From: Sorangium aterium
GTDB lineage: Bacteria > Myxococcota_A > Polyangia > Polyangiales > Polyangiaceae
Length of the DNA stretch: 64,000 bases
Reading direction: 5' to 3'
Assembly (NCBI RefSeq): GCF_028368935.1
Contig: NZ_JAQNDK010000001.1
Coordinates: forward strand, 1,922,001 to 1,986,000
Shown: one piece after another, positions 53,333 through 62,086 of the stretch
Numbering within the stretch: position 1 is the first letter of the stretch
How the letters are laid out: each line of letters starts with the position of its first letter
Position numbers and translations under genes: made by a program
The notes under the pieces: model-generated
The model's input: only the letters and a program-made list of their open reading frames with translations
Databases searched by the model: none
What the model was told of the DNA's origin: nothing

Positions 53333-55432
53333 ATGTTGAGGTTCCGCTCCACGTCCGGAGATCGGAAGACGCCCGAGCTCAGCGTCTCGGCGCTCTCCGT
53401 ATCCGCTGCGATGTCCGTCCTCTCCCAGGGTGCATGGGGGACGGACGCGCCGCCCGCTGCGGAGGTCCAGTGGGCCTACGCGCTCGTCGCTGCGCTCGGG
53501 TATCTGCCGGCCGCGATCGAGATCGCCGCAGCCACGCTGCGGCGGACAGGGATGTCGGCCGAGGTGTATTTGCGGAAGAACGCAGCGCAGCTGGATCCGG
53601 GGGGACCCGAGGGGGAGATCGTGGGTGCGGTGCTCGGCGACGCGCTGGAGTCGCTCGGCGAGGAGGCGCGCCGGGTGGTGCATGCGCTCGCCGTGCTGCC
53701 TCCGACGGGCGTCCCGCTGGAGGTGGTCGCCGCCGCGGCGGGGAAGCCGGCGCCCTCCGCTGCGCGGCCGCTCCAGCTGCTCGTGCATGGGCGGGTGGTG
53801 TCGCTCGAGCAGGGCTCGCAGACCTTCACGATGACGCCCCCCGTGCGCGCCGCGGCCCGCGAGGACGCGGCGGCCGACGCGAGGCGCTGGGATGCGCTCC
53901 ACCGGAGCTCGGCGGACGCGATGCAGGCGCTGCTCTTCTGGACGGCCGCGGTCGAGGGGCGGCCGGAGGCGGCGTCACGCCGGCGCGTCGCCTGCGAGCT
54001 CTTCGCGGCCCTCGACCTCGCGCCGTTCCGGGACGGCGAGCGCGGCGCCGAGGTGCTGGCACGAGCGCTCGTCGATGCCTGCACGGTGGTGGACCTCGGG
54101 CTGCCGGCCGAGCTCCAGCAGCGCTTGCTCGACGAGGCGGCGCGGCTCTCGGGCGACGCGCTCCCCGAGCTGCGCGAGCGCGCGCTCGCGGCGCTCGAGA
54201 GCGCGCGCCGCTCCGAGCTCGCGAGCAAGCGGCGCGGCACCTTCGGGACGCTCCGCGCGACGCCGGCCGCTCGCGAGCGCGGCCGCCCGGGTCACCGCGA
54301 CGTCCTCCGCAAGGCGGTGCGCGCGAACGTGCAGCGCGCGGCGGCGCGGAGCTCGCCGCCGGCCGACGACGAGGTCTTCCGCAGCGCAAAGGAGCTGCTC
54401 GCGCGCGGCAACCGGCGCCTCGGCGAGGGCGCGCTCGAGGCCGCCGTGGCGGACTACAGCGAAGCGCTCGCCGCGTTCGAGGCGGCCACGCACGGGCGCG
54501 GCCAGGCGACGGCGCTCCTGCTCCGCGGCGACGTGCGCCGGCGGCAGGGGGACCTCGCGGCCGCCGCGCGCGATCACGAGCGGGCGCTGTCGCTGTTCAA
54601 GGCGGCGTCCGACAGGGCCGGAGAGGCGATGGGGTTGCTCGCGCGCGGCAACCTCCGGCTCGACCAGGACGAGCTGGCGGGGGCGGCGAGCGACTACGCG
54701 TGCGCGCTCACGCTCCTCAGGGCTTGCCGCGATCGCCTGGGCGAGGCCAACGTGCTGAAGGCGCAGGGCGATCTGTGCTTCAGGGAGGGGGACCTCGCGG
54801 GCGCCGCGCGCGACTACGACCGCGCGCTCTACATCCTCGAGGGCGTGGAGGAGCGCGTCCTCAGCCAGCTCCGCTCGCCCCCGCCGAGCAGCCGCGATGA
54901 GCGTCGCGGTCCGAGCTCCCACGCCCGCGCCGCGCGCGAGGTGCTCGCTCAACCCGATCTCCTCCGGGCGCTCGGGTGCGAGCAGACCCATGCGCGCACG
55001 TGGCAGGCGCGCGGCGACCTGCGCCTGCGAGAGCGGCAGACGGCGCTCGCAGCGCGCGACTATGGCAATGCGATCCTCCTGTACCGGGACAGCGGAGATC
55101 GCCGCGGCGAGGCCGCCGTGCTCAAGGCGCGCGGCGACCTGCGCCGCCAGAGGGGTGCGCTCCCGGGCGCGCAGCGCGACTACGAGGATGCGCTGCGGCT
55201 CTTCGAGGAGCTCGGGGACAGCGCGGGCCAGGCCGCGGTGCTCCACGCGCGCGCCGATCTGCGCTGCGAGCGGGGCGACACCGCGGGGGCGGCGCTCGAT
55301 TATACGAGGGCGCTCGCCCTGTTCGACGCGACGGGCGATCCCGCTGCGCATCCGGGCGCAAAGGGCGCCGTCACGGGCGTCTCCCACCGCGATGCCCCAC
55401 CGCGCCGCGCAGCGGCGGCTGTCCCGCGGTGA
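53333..55432 (+). CDS. TPR protein with NB-ARC-type helical/winged-helix remnant
   Basis: The protein has 699 residues. Residues about 45-190 (ALVAALGYLPAAIEIAAATLRR, then EEARRVVHALAVLPPTGVPLEVVAAAAG) resemble the helical and winged-helix parts that follow the nucleotide-binding domain of NB-ARC/STAND ATPases, but the P-loop domain itself is absent. After a linker, about eight 40-residue TPR units follow (LARGN, LLRGDVRRRQGDLAAAARDHERAL, LKAQGDLCFREGDLAGAARDY types). It probably scaffolds partners. ATG 53333 is preceded by GAGG at good spacing; an upstream frame continues to 53246 without a domain. It is either truncated by decay or an adapted non-ATPase. Divergent from the hydrolase. Confidence 0.7.
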   Translation: MLRFRSTSGDRKTPELSVSALSVSAAMSVLSQGAWGTDAPPAAEVQWAYALVAALGYLPAAIEIAAATLRRTGMSAEVYLRKNAAQLDPGGPEGEIVGAVLGDALESLGEEARRVVHALAVLPPTGVPLEVVAAAAGKPAPSAARPLQLLVHGRVVSLEQGSQTFTMTPPVRAAAREDAAADARRWDALHRSSADAMQALLFWTAAVEGRPEAASRRRVACELFAALDLAPFRDGERGAEVLARALVDACTVVDLGLPAELQQRLLDEAARLSGDALPELRERALAALESARRSELASKRRGTFGTLRATPAARERGRPGHRDVLRKAVRANVQRAAARSSPPADDEVFRSAKELLARGNRRLGEGALEAAVADYSEALAAFEAATHGRGQATALLLRGDVRRRQGDLAAAARDHERALSLFKAASDRAGEAMGLLARGNLRLDQDELAGAASDYACALTLLRACRDRLGEANVLKAQGDLCFREGDLAGAARDYDRALYILEGVEERVLSQLRSPPPSSRDERRGPSSHARAAREVLAQPDLLRALGCEQTHARTWQARGDLRLRERQTALAARDYGNAILLYRDSGDRRGEAAVLKARGDLRRQRGALPGAQRDYEDALRLFEELGDSAGQAAVLHARADLRCERGDTAGAALDYTRALALFDATGDPAAHPGAKGAVTGVSHRDAPPRRAAAAVPR

Positions 55433-55451
55433 GGACGGGGCTGCGCGGGGA

Positions 55452-55492
55452 CTGAGCTTTACGCTCAGCGGTGGGCTCGTGGATTACGAGCC
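55452..55492. terminator. double small hairpin between convergent genes
   Basis: Two hairpins lie between the convergent stops at 55432 and 55521: CTGAGC (55452-55457) with GCTCAG (55463-55468), and GGCTCGT (55474-55480) with ACGAGCC (55486-55492). No U-tract. Termination is inferred from position. Confidence 0.45.
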
Positions 55493-55520
55493 GGCGTGAG
55501 CGGCTCGCCGAGCATCCGGG

Positions 55521-58500
55521 CTAGCGGCCTCGCTGCCGCTCGAGCCGCTCCTTCATCATGTTGGGGATACTCCCTGCTGCCTCGACCGCCCTCTCGAGCG
55601 CCGAGCTCGCCTCCGCGTGACGGCCTCGCCGAGACAGTGCGCGCGCCCGCGCCTCGATGACCTCGATTCGCTCCTGCCCCGCGGAGAATCGGGCCGACCG
55701 CTCCTCGAGCTCGTCCCACTCCTCGGCGCTCGCCTCCCGCGTCGCCAGGTCGATCATCGACCACTGCACCTCTTCCGCGGGGGCCATCGCCGTGTCCTCG
55801 CGCCCCGCCGCGACGGCCTTCGCCTGCTGAGCCCGGATCGCCTCGATGATCTCGCGCGCCCTGCTCTCCTCGCCGCGGTAGAGGAGCAGCCTCGCCAGGA
55901 GAAGACACACCACCGGCCGCGCCTCCTCCCCGCGCTGCTGGCGCTCCAGCGCCACGGTCCGCTCCACGTGAGGCATGGCCGCGTCCAGGGCGCCCATCAG
56001 GTAAAGGGACTCGCCCAGGTTGAACTCGCTCACGAGCTCCAGCATCCCGAGGCCCAGCTGGCGCGAGATGGTGAGCAGACGGCACATGTCGACGATCATC
56101 CCCGCGCTGTCCCCCTGACAGGCTCTGAGCAGCGCCCGGCCGTTGATCGCCGGCCCGAGGTGCAGGAGATCGCCGCGCTCCTCGCACATGCGGATCGCCC
56201 GATCCAGCGCCGCGCCTGCCTCGTCCAGCTTTCCCAGCCCCGGATAGATGCCGCCCAGGAGGAGCAGCGACACCACGAGCGTCTCGTAGCCCTCGTCGCC
56301 AAGCCCCTCTGCCTGCGCCGCCGCGCGCTCGAACTGCTGAACCGACTCCTCGTCCCGGCTCTCACGCTTCAGCGAGCGCGCCACCGCCATCGAGAGCCGC
56401 GCCGCCAGCGCGGGCGGCAGATCGCCGCGCGCGAGCGCCCTCGCCTCCTCCACGCGCTGCTTCGATCGGCCGTAGTCGTCCATCCAGTCGAGCGCCGTGG
56501 CCTCGTCGAGCAGGATCTCGATCTGCTCGATCACGTCGCCCTCCAGAGTCGCCATCGCGCGCGCGCGATCGAGATCGCCGAGCGCGTCGTGGTAGCGGCC
56601 CAGCCGGTAGCGCATCAGCCCCCGGCCCCGGTACGCCGTCCTCCGCCGCCCCCCAGGCGCCTCGACAGGCTGCGCGAGCGCCCGGCTGTAGTAGAGCTCC
56701 GCCTCCACGTAGGCGTGCCGCGTCCGCGCCCGCTCGGCGAGCTCCAGGTAGGCGTCCTCCGCGACCGTCGCGAGCCCCGCCTCCGCCGCGTGGTGCGCGA
56801 TCCTGAGCCGCCGCTGCTCCCGGCCCTCGTGAACCGCCTCGCGGTGGTGCTCGTACGCGGCCAGGTGGATCCGCCGCCGCTCGGCCTCGGCGACGTCCTG
56901 CGCGACCGCCTCCCGCACCAGCGCGTGGCGGAAGCGCAGCCGGTCCTTCCGATCGCCGACCAGCACGCCCACCTTCAGCAACCGCTCGGTCCCGACGCGC
57001 GCATCGAGCGGGAAGGCCGCGCCGTCGCCGCGGAGATCCAGCTGGCGCAGCACGCCCGCGATCTCGTCGATCGACACCTCTGCGCCAAGCAGCGAGACGA
57101 GCCGCGCGTGCGCCCCGAGCGCGGGGCCGAGCGCCGCGATCTCCGCCTGCGCCAGCGGATCGAGCGACGGCAGCACGGGGAGGCGCTCGAGCTCGTCGGT
57201 CGCCAGGTACCACGCGTCGCCCCGCAGGTGCCGGCGCAGGATCCCCTCGCGCTTGAGCCCGTGCACGAGCTCCACGAGCAAGAGCGGCACCCGCTGCGAG
57301 CGCTCGAGCAGGCGATCGATCGCCGGCTCCGGCACGTCCCGCGCGGGCAGGAGCAGCCGCCGGCACAGCGCCCGCGCGCTCTCGTCGTCCAGCGGCTCGA
57401 GCCGCAGGGCCTCGTGTCGCGCGGCGCGCTCGCCCCACGAGGGGTGCGCCTCGGCGAACGCCGGGCGCCCCATCGCGCAGACCCACAGCGGCGTGGCCTC
57501 GTCCGCGAGCGCCGCGTACTCGAGCGCAGCGAGCGTCGCGTCGTGGGCGAAGTGCGCGTCGTCGAGGAGGACGATCACGGGCGACGCGGTCGCGCACTGG
57601 CGCAGGCACTCGCCCGCCGCCCGCACGCGCGCCGAGCGAAGCGCGCCGGGCGCGGCCCGGAGCGCCTCGAGCTCGGGGAAGATGTCGACGCCCGTCTGCT
57701 CGTCCACCCATCCGAGCGCCATCGCCAGCCCCAAGCGGAGCTCCTCGCCGAGCACGGCGCCGAGCGACTCCGGGAGCGCTCCGCGGACGCCGCTCTCCGG
57801 GGGCTGCTCCGGCACGCAGAGCGCCTTGCGCACGAGCTCGTGGAGCGTCGCGTCCGACGCGCCGCTCGTGGGCTCCTGCCCGCGCAGCTCGATGATCCGG
57901 GCGTGCGGCTGCCGCTCCCGGAGCTGCTTGCCGAGCTCGACGAAGAGGCGGCTCTTTCCGTGGCCGGGCCCGCCCGTCACCGAGACGACCGTGGGCTTCT
58001 TCATGCAGAGCGCCTCCTCGGCGCTCTGCATGAGCTGCTCGAGGAGGTCGCGACGGCCGACGAACCCGCCGGGGCGCGTCGCGTCCCGCGACTGGTCCTC
58101 GATGCCCGGCGGGAGCCCGTCGCCCGCCGCGGCGTGCGACGGCTCGGGGAGCGCGGCCGACGCCTCGGGCGTGAGGAAAGGCCCCAGCGGCCCGGCGGCG
58201 GACGGCCACCGCTCGAGGCGCGAGAAGAGCGGGCTCAGGAACCGCCGCGTCCCGTCCGGGCGCGCCTGGATCGACACAGGCGCGAGATCGATGAGGACCC
58301 GCGTGCACAGCCCGCGTCGCAGGAGCTCGTCGGCCGCCCGCTGCGCGCGCCGCGCGGGGCTCGCCGTCCCCTCCTGGCCGAAGACACCCACGTAACGAGC
58401 GCCGGAGGCGTGCGCGAGCTCACCGCCGAGCGCCAGGAGCCTGCGCTGCACCGCGATGCGATCGGCCGCGCTCTCGAAGAACAGGAGCCCCGTCACGCGG

Positions 58501-59528
58501 CGCTCGATGCCGGCCGCGGAGCGGGACCCCTCACGCGCGCTCGCTGCGACCTCGTCCCGGAGCGCGCGCTCCAGCGCCACGCGGAGCTCGCTCGCGCTCG
58601 CGAACCGCTCGCTCCGTTCCTTGGCCAGGCAGCGGTGCACCACCTCCTCGACGGCCTGCGGCACGGCCGCGCTGGCCGACAGGCGCGGCGGTCTGCGGCT
58701 CCGATGGTCCTCCAGCACCGCCGCGCGCGGCCCCCAGAACGGGGGCCGGCCCGCGAAGAGCTCGTACAGGATGACGCCCATCGCGTAGATGTCGGCGCGC
58801 GCGTCGAGATCGGGCCACCCGGCCGACTGCTCCGGCGCCATGTACTCGGCCGTCCCCACGGCGAGGTCCTCGTCCTGCCCATCGTAGCGCCACCCCACGA
58901 CGCGGGCGATGCCGAGGTCGATGAGGGTCGCCTTCGCCTCATCGACGAGGATGTTCTCGGGCTTGAGGTCGCAGTGCACGTAGCCGCGCGCGTGCACGGC
59001 CTCGAGGGTCGCGAGCGTCGCGAGCCCGAGCCGGGCGGCCTCCTCGAGCTGCGGCGTGGGGCGCGCCGCGAGGCGGGAGGCAAGCGTGGGCGCGGCGATG
59101 TGCTCGATCACCACGTACGGCGAGCCGTCGTCCAGCGCCCCCCACGCGTGCACGGCCGGCACGTGGGGGGCGCCGATGGCCGAGAGCGCCTCGACCTCAC
59201 CCCGGAGGCGCTGGGCGGCGTCGCGGCGGTCGGCGCGCGCGAGCTTGATGGCCACCCGCGCGCCGCCGCCCTCCGGCTCGGCCTCGAAGACGAGGCCGAA
59301 GCCCCCCTGCCCCAGCGTCCTGCGGGTCCAGTAGCCAGGGAAACGAGGCAAGGCAACGGGGACGACCTCCGTGATCTCCGGAGGAATCGACGATTGGCCA
59401 GACGGGGGCCTAGCGGACTGCGCGCACTCGGGGCACGCGCCCTGATTCCGCCGCCCACAGGCCGGACAGCGCCCCGCTTCCCGGGCCGCGCGTTCCGGCG
59501 CCTCGTCTCGCAGCGCTTCCGAGCGCAT
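55521..59528 (-). CDS. zinc-ribbon/Ser-Thr kinase/cyclase-like/ATPase/TPR protein (paralogue of 15513-19493)
   Basis: The protein has 1335 residues. A complete four-Cys zinc ribbon (C21, C24, C32, C35) precedes a kinase domain (about 65-345; GQGGFGLVFEA, VAIKLA). The catalytic loop is YVHCDLKPENIL (HCD, not HRD) and the DFG motif is DLG (IDLGIAR); the catalytic Asp, Lys and metal Asp remain. A degenerate cyclase-like stretch (VTGLLFFESAADR, ARYVGVFGQEG) follows, then an ATPase (TGGPGHGKSRLF near 518; IVLLDDAHFAHD) and TPR-like helices. ATG 59528 lies 8 bases after the stop of the exported-protein gene, and AGGAG overlaps that stop, indicating translational coupling. Confidence 0.9.
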   Translation of the reverse strand: MRSEALRDEAPERAAREAGRCPACGRRNQGACPECAQSARPPSGQSSIPPEITEVVPVALPRFPGYWTRRTLGQGGFGLVFEAEPEGGGARVAIKLARADRRDAAQRLRGEVEALSAIGAPHVPAVHAWGALDDGSPYVVIEHIAAPTLASRLAARPTPQLEEAARLGLATLATLEAVHARGYVHCDLKPENILVDEAKATLIDLGIARVVGWRYDGQDEDLAVGTAEYMAPEQSAGWPDLDARADIYAMGVILYELFAGRPPFWGPRAAVLEDHRSRRPPRLSASAAVPQAVEEVVHRCLAKERSERFASASELRVALERALRDEVAASAREGSRSAAGIERRVTGLLFFESAADRIAVQRRLLALGGELAHASGARYVGVFGQEGTASPARRAQRAADELLRRGLCTRVLIDLAPVSIQARPDGTRRFLSPLFSRLERWPSAAGPLGPFLTPEASAALPEPSHAAAGDGLPPGIEDQSRDATRPGGFVGRRDLLEQLMQSAEEALCMKKPTVVSVTGGPGHGKSRLFVELGKQLRERQPHARIIELRGQEPTSGASDATLHELVRKALCVPEQPPESGVRGALPESLGAVLGEELRLGLAMALGWVDEQTGVDIFPELEALRAAPGALRSARVRAAGECLRQCATASPVIVLLDDAHFAHDATLAALEYAALADEATPLWVCAMGRPAFAEAHPSWGERAARHEALRLEPLDDESARALCRRLLLPARDVPEPAIDRLLERSQRVPLLLVELVHGLKREGILRRHLRGDAWYLATDELERLPVLPSLDPLAQAEIAALGPALGAHARLVSLLGAEVSIDEIAGVLRQLDLRGDGAAFPLDARVGTERLLKVGVLVGDRKDRLRFRHALVREAVAQDVAEAERRRIHLAAYEHHREAVHEGREQRRLRIAHHAAEAGLATVAEDAYLELAERARTRHAYVEAELYYSRALAQPVEAPGGRRRTAYRGRGLMRYRLGRYHDALGDLDRARAMATLEGDVIEQIEILLDEATALDWMDDYGRSKQRVEEARALARGDLPPALAARLSMAVARSLKRESRDEESVQQFERAAAQAEGLGDEGYETLVVSLLLLGGIYPGLGKLDEAGAALDRAIRMCEERGDLLHLGPAINGRALLRACQGDSAGMIVDMCRLLTISRQLGLGMLELVSEFNLGESLYLMGALDAAMPHVERTVALERQQRGEEARPVVCLLLARLLLYRGEESRAREIIEAIRAQQAKAVAAGREDTAMAPAEEVQWSMIDLATREASAEEWDELEERSARFSAGQERIEVIEARARALSRRGRHAEASSALERAVEAAGSIPNMMKERLERQRGR

Positions 59529-59536
59529 TCACGCTC

Positions 59537-60454
59537 CTATGGGGCGGCCGTCAAGAATGTGGTCACCACCTGATCCGTGCGGACATAAGGGCTGACAACA
59601 TAATTCGTGACACACCCCCTGAAGTAGCCGCCGTTGGTGTCTATCCCGTTGCACAGCTGATTGCACGAGCCCCAGATCACCATGGAGCCGCACTGTTGCC
59701 AAGTGACCTCCCCGGTCGTCGGGTTCGTCTCGACGTGGCCGGCCGCGCAGTCGCGCTGCAACTGGCGCGCACGAGCGTAGCCCACCGAATCGTAGCAGGC
59801 CCCCAGGTAGGGTGTCGAAGCGAACACGTTCCCCCAAAAGGCGCCCTCTCTCACCGGATAAGCCGCGCGCTCCGCCGGACTCGACGACATCTCGTTGTTG
59901 CGCAGGGAGATGCTCACGGTAACGCCGTACCAGTTTACCCGTGCGGCGAGGCACGCCGAGATCTGATGCTGGACATAGGTATCGTTGCTGATGCCGCCGC
60001 TCGCCCACCAGTGCGCGTAGCCGAGGTCGCCGCGGTACACCTCCGGGTGGGCAACGCCGCTGCTGTCGGTCCATGAGAACGAGAACGTCTGGTCGGGGCG
60101 CAGCGAACAGCTCACGATGTAGCGCAGGAGCTCCCTCGACACGGCGCCGGTCGTTCCCGGATCCTTGATGGCCGTCAGCGCGTTCGGGAGCAGCGCGTTC
60201 GGGAGCAGCGCGTTCGGGAGCAGCGCGTTCGGGAGCAGCGCGTTCGGGAGCAGCGCGTTCGGGAGCAGCGCGTTCGGGAGCAGCGCGTTCGAGAGGAAGC
60301 CGTTCGTGGAAATGAGCTCGCCCTCGGCCTCCCCGACGAGCTCTTCTTCGCCGACGAGCCCCTCCGCCTGCTCGTCGAGCTCGGCACCGATGCAGGCAGC
60401 GGTAAGCAGAGGTAATGCCAAGACCGCAACACCTCGTGAACAGCAAAGAACCAT
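59537..60454 (-). CDS. exported NALLP-repeat lipoprotein (paralogue of 14385-15308)
   Basis: The product has 305 residues from ATG 60454 (GGGGGA upstream); an ATG at 60472 adds MKRGTI. The signal ends ALPLLTAACIG (lipobox). An acidic stretch (AEGLVGEEELVGEAEGEL) and seven Asn-Ala-Leu-Leu-Pro repeats lead to a Cys-containing domain that follows the order of the 14385 protein: YIVSCSL, GDLGYAHWWASG, ISNDTYVQHQISACLAARVN, YGVTVSISLRNNEM, YPVREGAFWGNVFAST, YLGACYDSVG. Function unknown; it should be outside the cytoplasmic membrane. It is coupled to the large kinase downstream and divergent from the kinase at 60639. Confidence 0.75.
   Translation of the reverse strand: MVLCCSRGVAVLALPLLTAACIGAELDEQAEGLVGEEELVGEAEGELISTNGFLSNALLPNALLPNALLPNALLPNALLPNALLPNALLPNALTAIKDPGTTGAVSRELLRYIVSCSLRPDQTFSFSWTDSSGVAHPEVYRGDLGYAHWWASGGISNDTYVQHQISACLAARVNWYGVTVSISLRNNEMSSSPAERAAYPVREGAFWGNVFASTPYLGACYDSVGYARARQLQRDCAAGHVETNPTTGEVTWQQCGSMVIWGSCNQLCNGIDTNGGYFRGCVTNYVVSPYVRTDQVVTTFLTAAP
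60181..60285 (-). repeat. 15-bp tandem repeat (seven copies) encoding Asn-Ala-Leu-Leu-Pro
   Basis: Seven identical units of CGTTCGGGAGCAGCG run without a break, with a degenerate eighth unit at 60286. They code for the five-residue repeat of the lipoprotein at 59537-60454. Perfect DNA identity, not just protein identity, points to recent expansion by slippage or selection for copy number. Confidence 0.95.
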
Positions 60455-60638
60455 GATGGTCCCCCTTTTCATCGCCGCGTTTTGGCGTTTAAGGTCGAGT
60501 AGCCGCAAAGTTTAAGTTACCATTTCGAAATGCTTCTGCATAGCGCTTTAGTAAAGGATGCGTTCGATCCGGAGCGCGCGCTGGCAGCGGCACTGTAACG
60601 CACCGCGACGCATCACGACGCACGGCGCGGAGGGGCAG

Positions 60639-62045
60639 ATGAGCGACGAAGAGGACGAGACCAGGCCGTTTTCGGATTTCGAGAGGTCGGCCGCGCGCGG
60701 CGAGTTCCCGCCGGGGACCCTGGCGGGCGAGTACATCCTCGAAGGATTCATCGCGCGTGGCGGCTGCGGCGTGGTCTACGGGGCGAGGCACGTCCGATCG
60801 GGCAGACCCGCCGCGGTCAAGGTACTGAGCGAGGCGGTAGCCCACTCTCGCCGGGTAGTCGATCGGTTCGCACGCGAGATCGATGTGCTGCGGTCGATAT
60901 CCCACCCCAACATCGTGGAAATCTACGGAGTTGGTGAGCTGAACAACTATCAGCCGTTCTATGTCATGGAGCGCCTCGAGGGCCAGACGCTCGACGCGTT
61001 GATCCGGTCCGAGACGCGGCTCACGCAGCGCGAGACGCTGGAGTTGATGGAGCCTGTGTGCGCGGCGCTAGCAGCCGCGCACACAGCTGGCATCGTTCAC
61101 AGGGATGTGAAAGCGAGCAACATCTTCATCTGCTCGGGCCCGCCACGTACCGTGAAGCTGCTCGATTTCGGAATCGCGAAGATGATGGCGCCCGAGGAGG
61201 GGTCGACATGGCTCACCACGGCCGGACGTATGCCCGGGACGCCATCCATCATGGCCCCAGAGCAGATCCTCGGCGGTCCCATCGATGCGCGGGTGGACGT
61301 CTATGCGCTTGGCGTCCTCCTTCATCGCATGCTGGTGGGCCGGTTGCCGTTCCACACGCACGACATGGATGAGATGGTGCGGAAGCACTTGGAGGAGCAG
61401 CCGCTGCCCCCGAGCCTGCGGGTCCCGCTGCCCATCGAGCTCGACGCGGTGGTGCTGCGGTGCATGGAGAAGCGGCGGGAGCGACGCTTTGGCTCGGTCG
61501 AGGAGCTGATGCGCGCGCTCAGGGACGCCATCGGCGGGCCCGCGTCGGGCATGCCGAGCGGGCCCGACCCGACGCACCCTGCGGTGGCGGTCTACCTGGA
61601 GGTCCGGACCCGCGGCGACGCCGGCGAGCTCGACGACGCGTTGACCTTCGATATCGGTCGGGTGCTCGATATCGCCGAGTCACAGCTCTCGCGCGCCGGG
61701 TTCATCCTGGCGTCGATCACGGGCAACGAGGTGCTCGGCGTTCGTCTCCTCCCGGCAAACGCGGCAGAGGCGCTGCGGGAACGGCGCGCTGCGATCGAGC
61801 TCGCGACCGCCGTGCACCGCGCGCTGGCCCAGCGACCGGAGGCGGACCCGCGGCTGCACGTCAACGTGTGCGTGCACGCGGACGACGTGCAGGCGCGCCT
61901 CTCGATGCAGCCCGAGATCACCGGGGGCGCGCTCATGTGCGCGGGGCACTGGGCTCCGGCCGACGACGTGCAGGGGGTGTTCGCGACGCCGAGCGCGAAC
62001 GCGGGCCTGCTGGACGACGAGCCGACCCCCACGCGCCGCGCGTAG
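60639..62045 (+). CDS. Ser/Thr protein kinase with degenerate cyclase-like C-terminal domain (paralogue of 19606-21159)
   Basis: The protein has 468 residues. The kinase domain covers about 28-300: ARGGCGVVYGA, AAVKVL, IVHRDVKASNIFI, LLDFGIAK, GTPSIMAPEQIL; catalytic residues are present. The C-terminal 160 residues mirror the tail of the 19606 protein (HPAVAVYLEVRTRG, LHVNVCVHADDVQARL, GGALMCAGHWAPADDVQGVFA), a cyclase-like fold without catalytic aspartates. No membrane segment. GGAGGGG precedes ATG 60639; an upstream frame to 60558 is rejected. It is divergent from the coupled lipoprotein/kinase pair, with about 180 bases between. Confidence 0.88.
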   Translation: MSDEEDETRPFSDFERSAARGEFPPGTLAGEYILEGFIARGGCGVVYGARHVRSGRPAAVKVLSEAVAHSRRVVDRFAREIDVLRSISHPNIVEIYGVGELNNYQPFYVMERLEGQTLDALIRSETRLTQRETLELMEPVCAALAAAHTAGIVHRDVKASNIFICSGPPRTVKLLDFGIAKMMAPEEGSTWLTTAGRMPGTPSIMAPEQILGGPIDARVDVYALGVLLHRMLVGRLPFHTHDMDEMVRKHLEEQPLPPSLRVPLPIELDAVVLRCMEKRRERRFGSVEELMRALRDAIGGPASGMPSGPDPTHPAVAVYLEVRTRGDAGELDDALTFDIGRVLDIAESQLSRAGFILASITGNEVLGVRLLPANAAEALRERRAAIELATAVHRALAQRPEADPRLHVNVCVHADDVQARLSMQPEITGGALMCAGHWAPADDVQGVFATPSANAGLLDDEPTPTRRA

Positions 62046-62086
62046 CCACGAGCCGCAACGAAAGAGAGCGCGCCGCGGGGCGGCGC

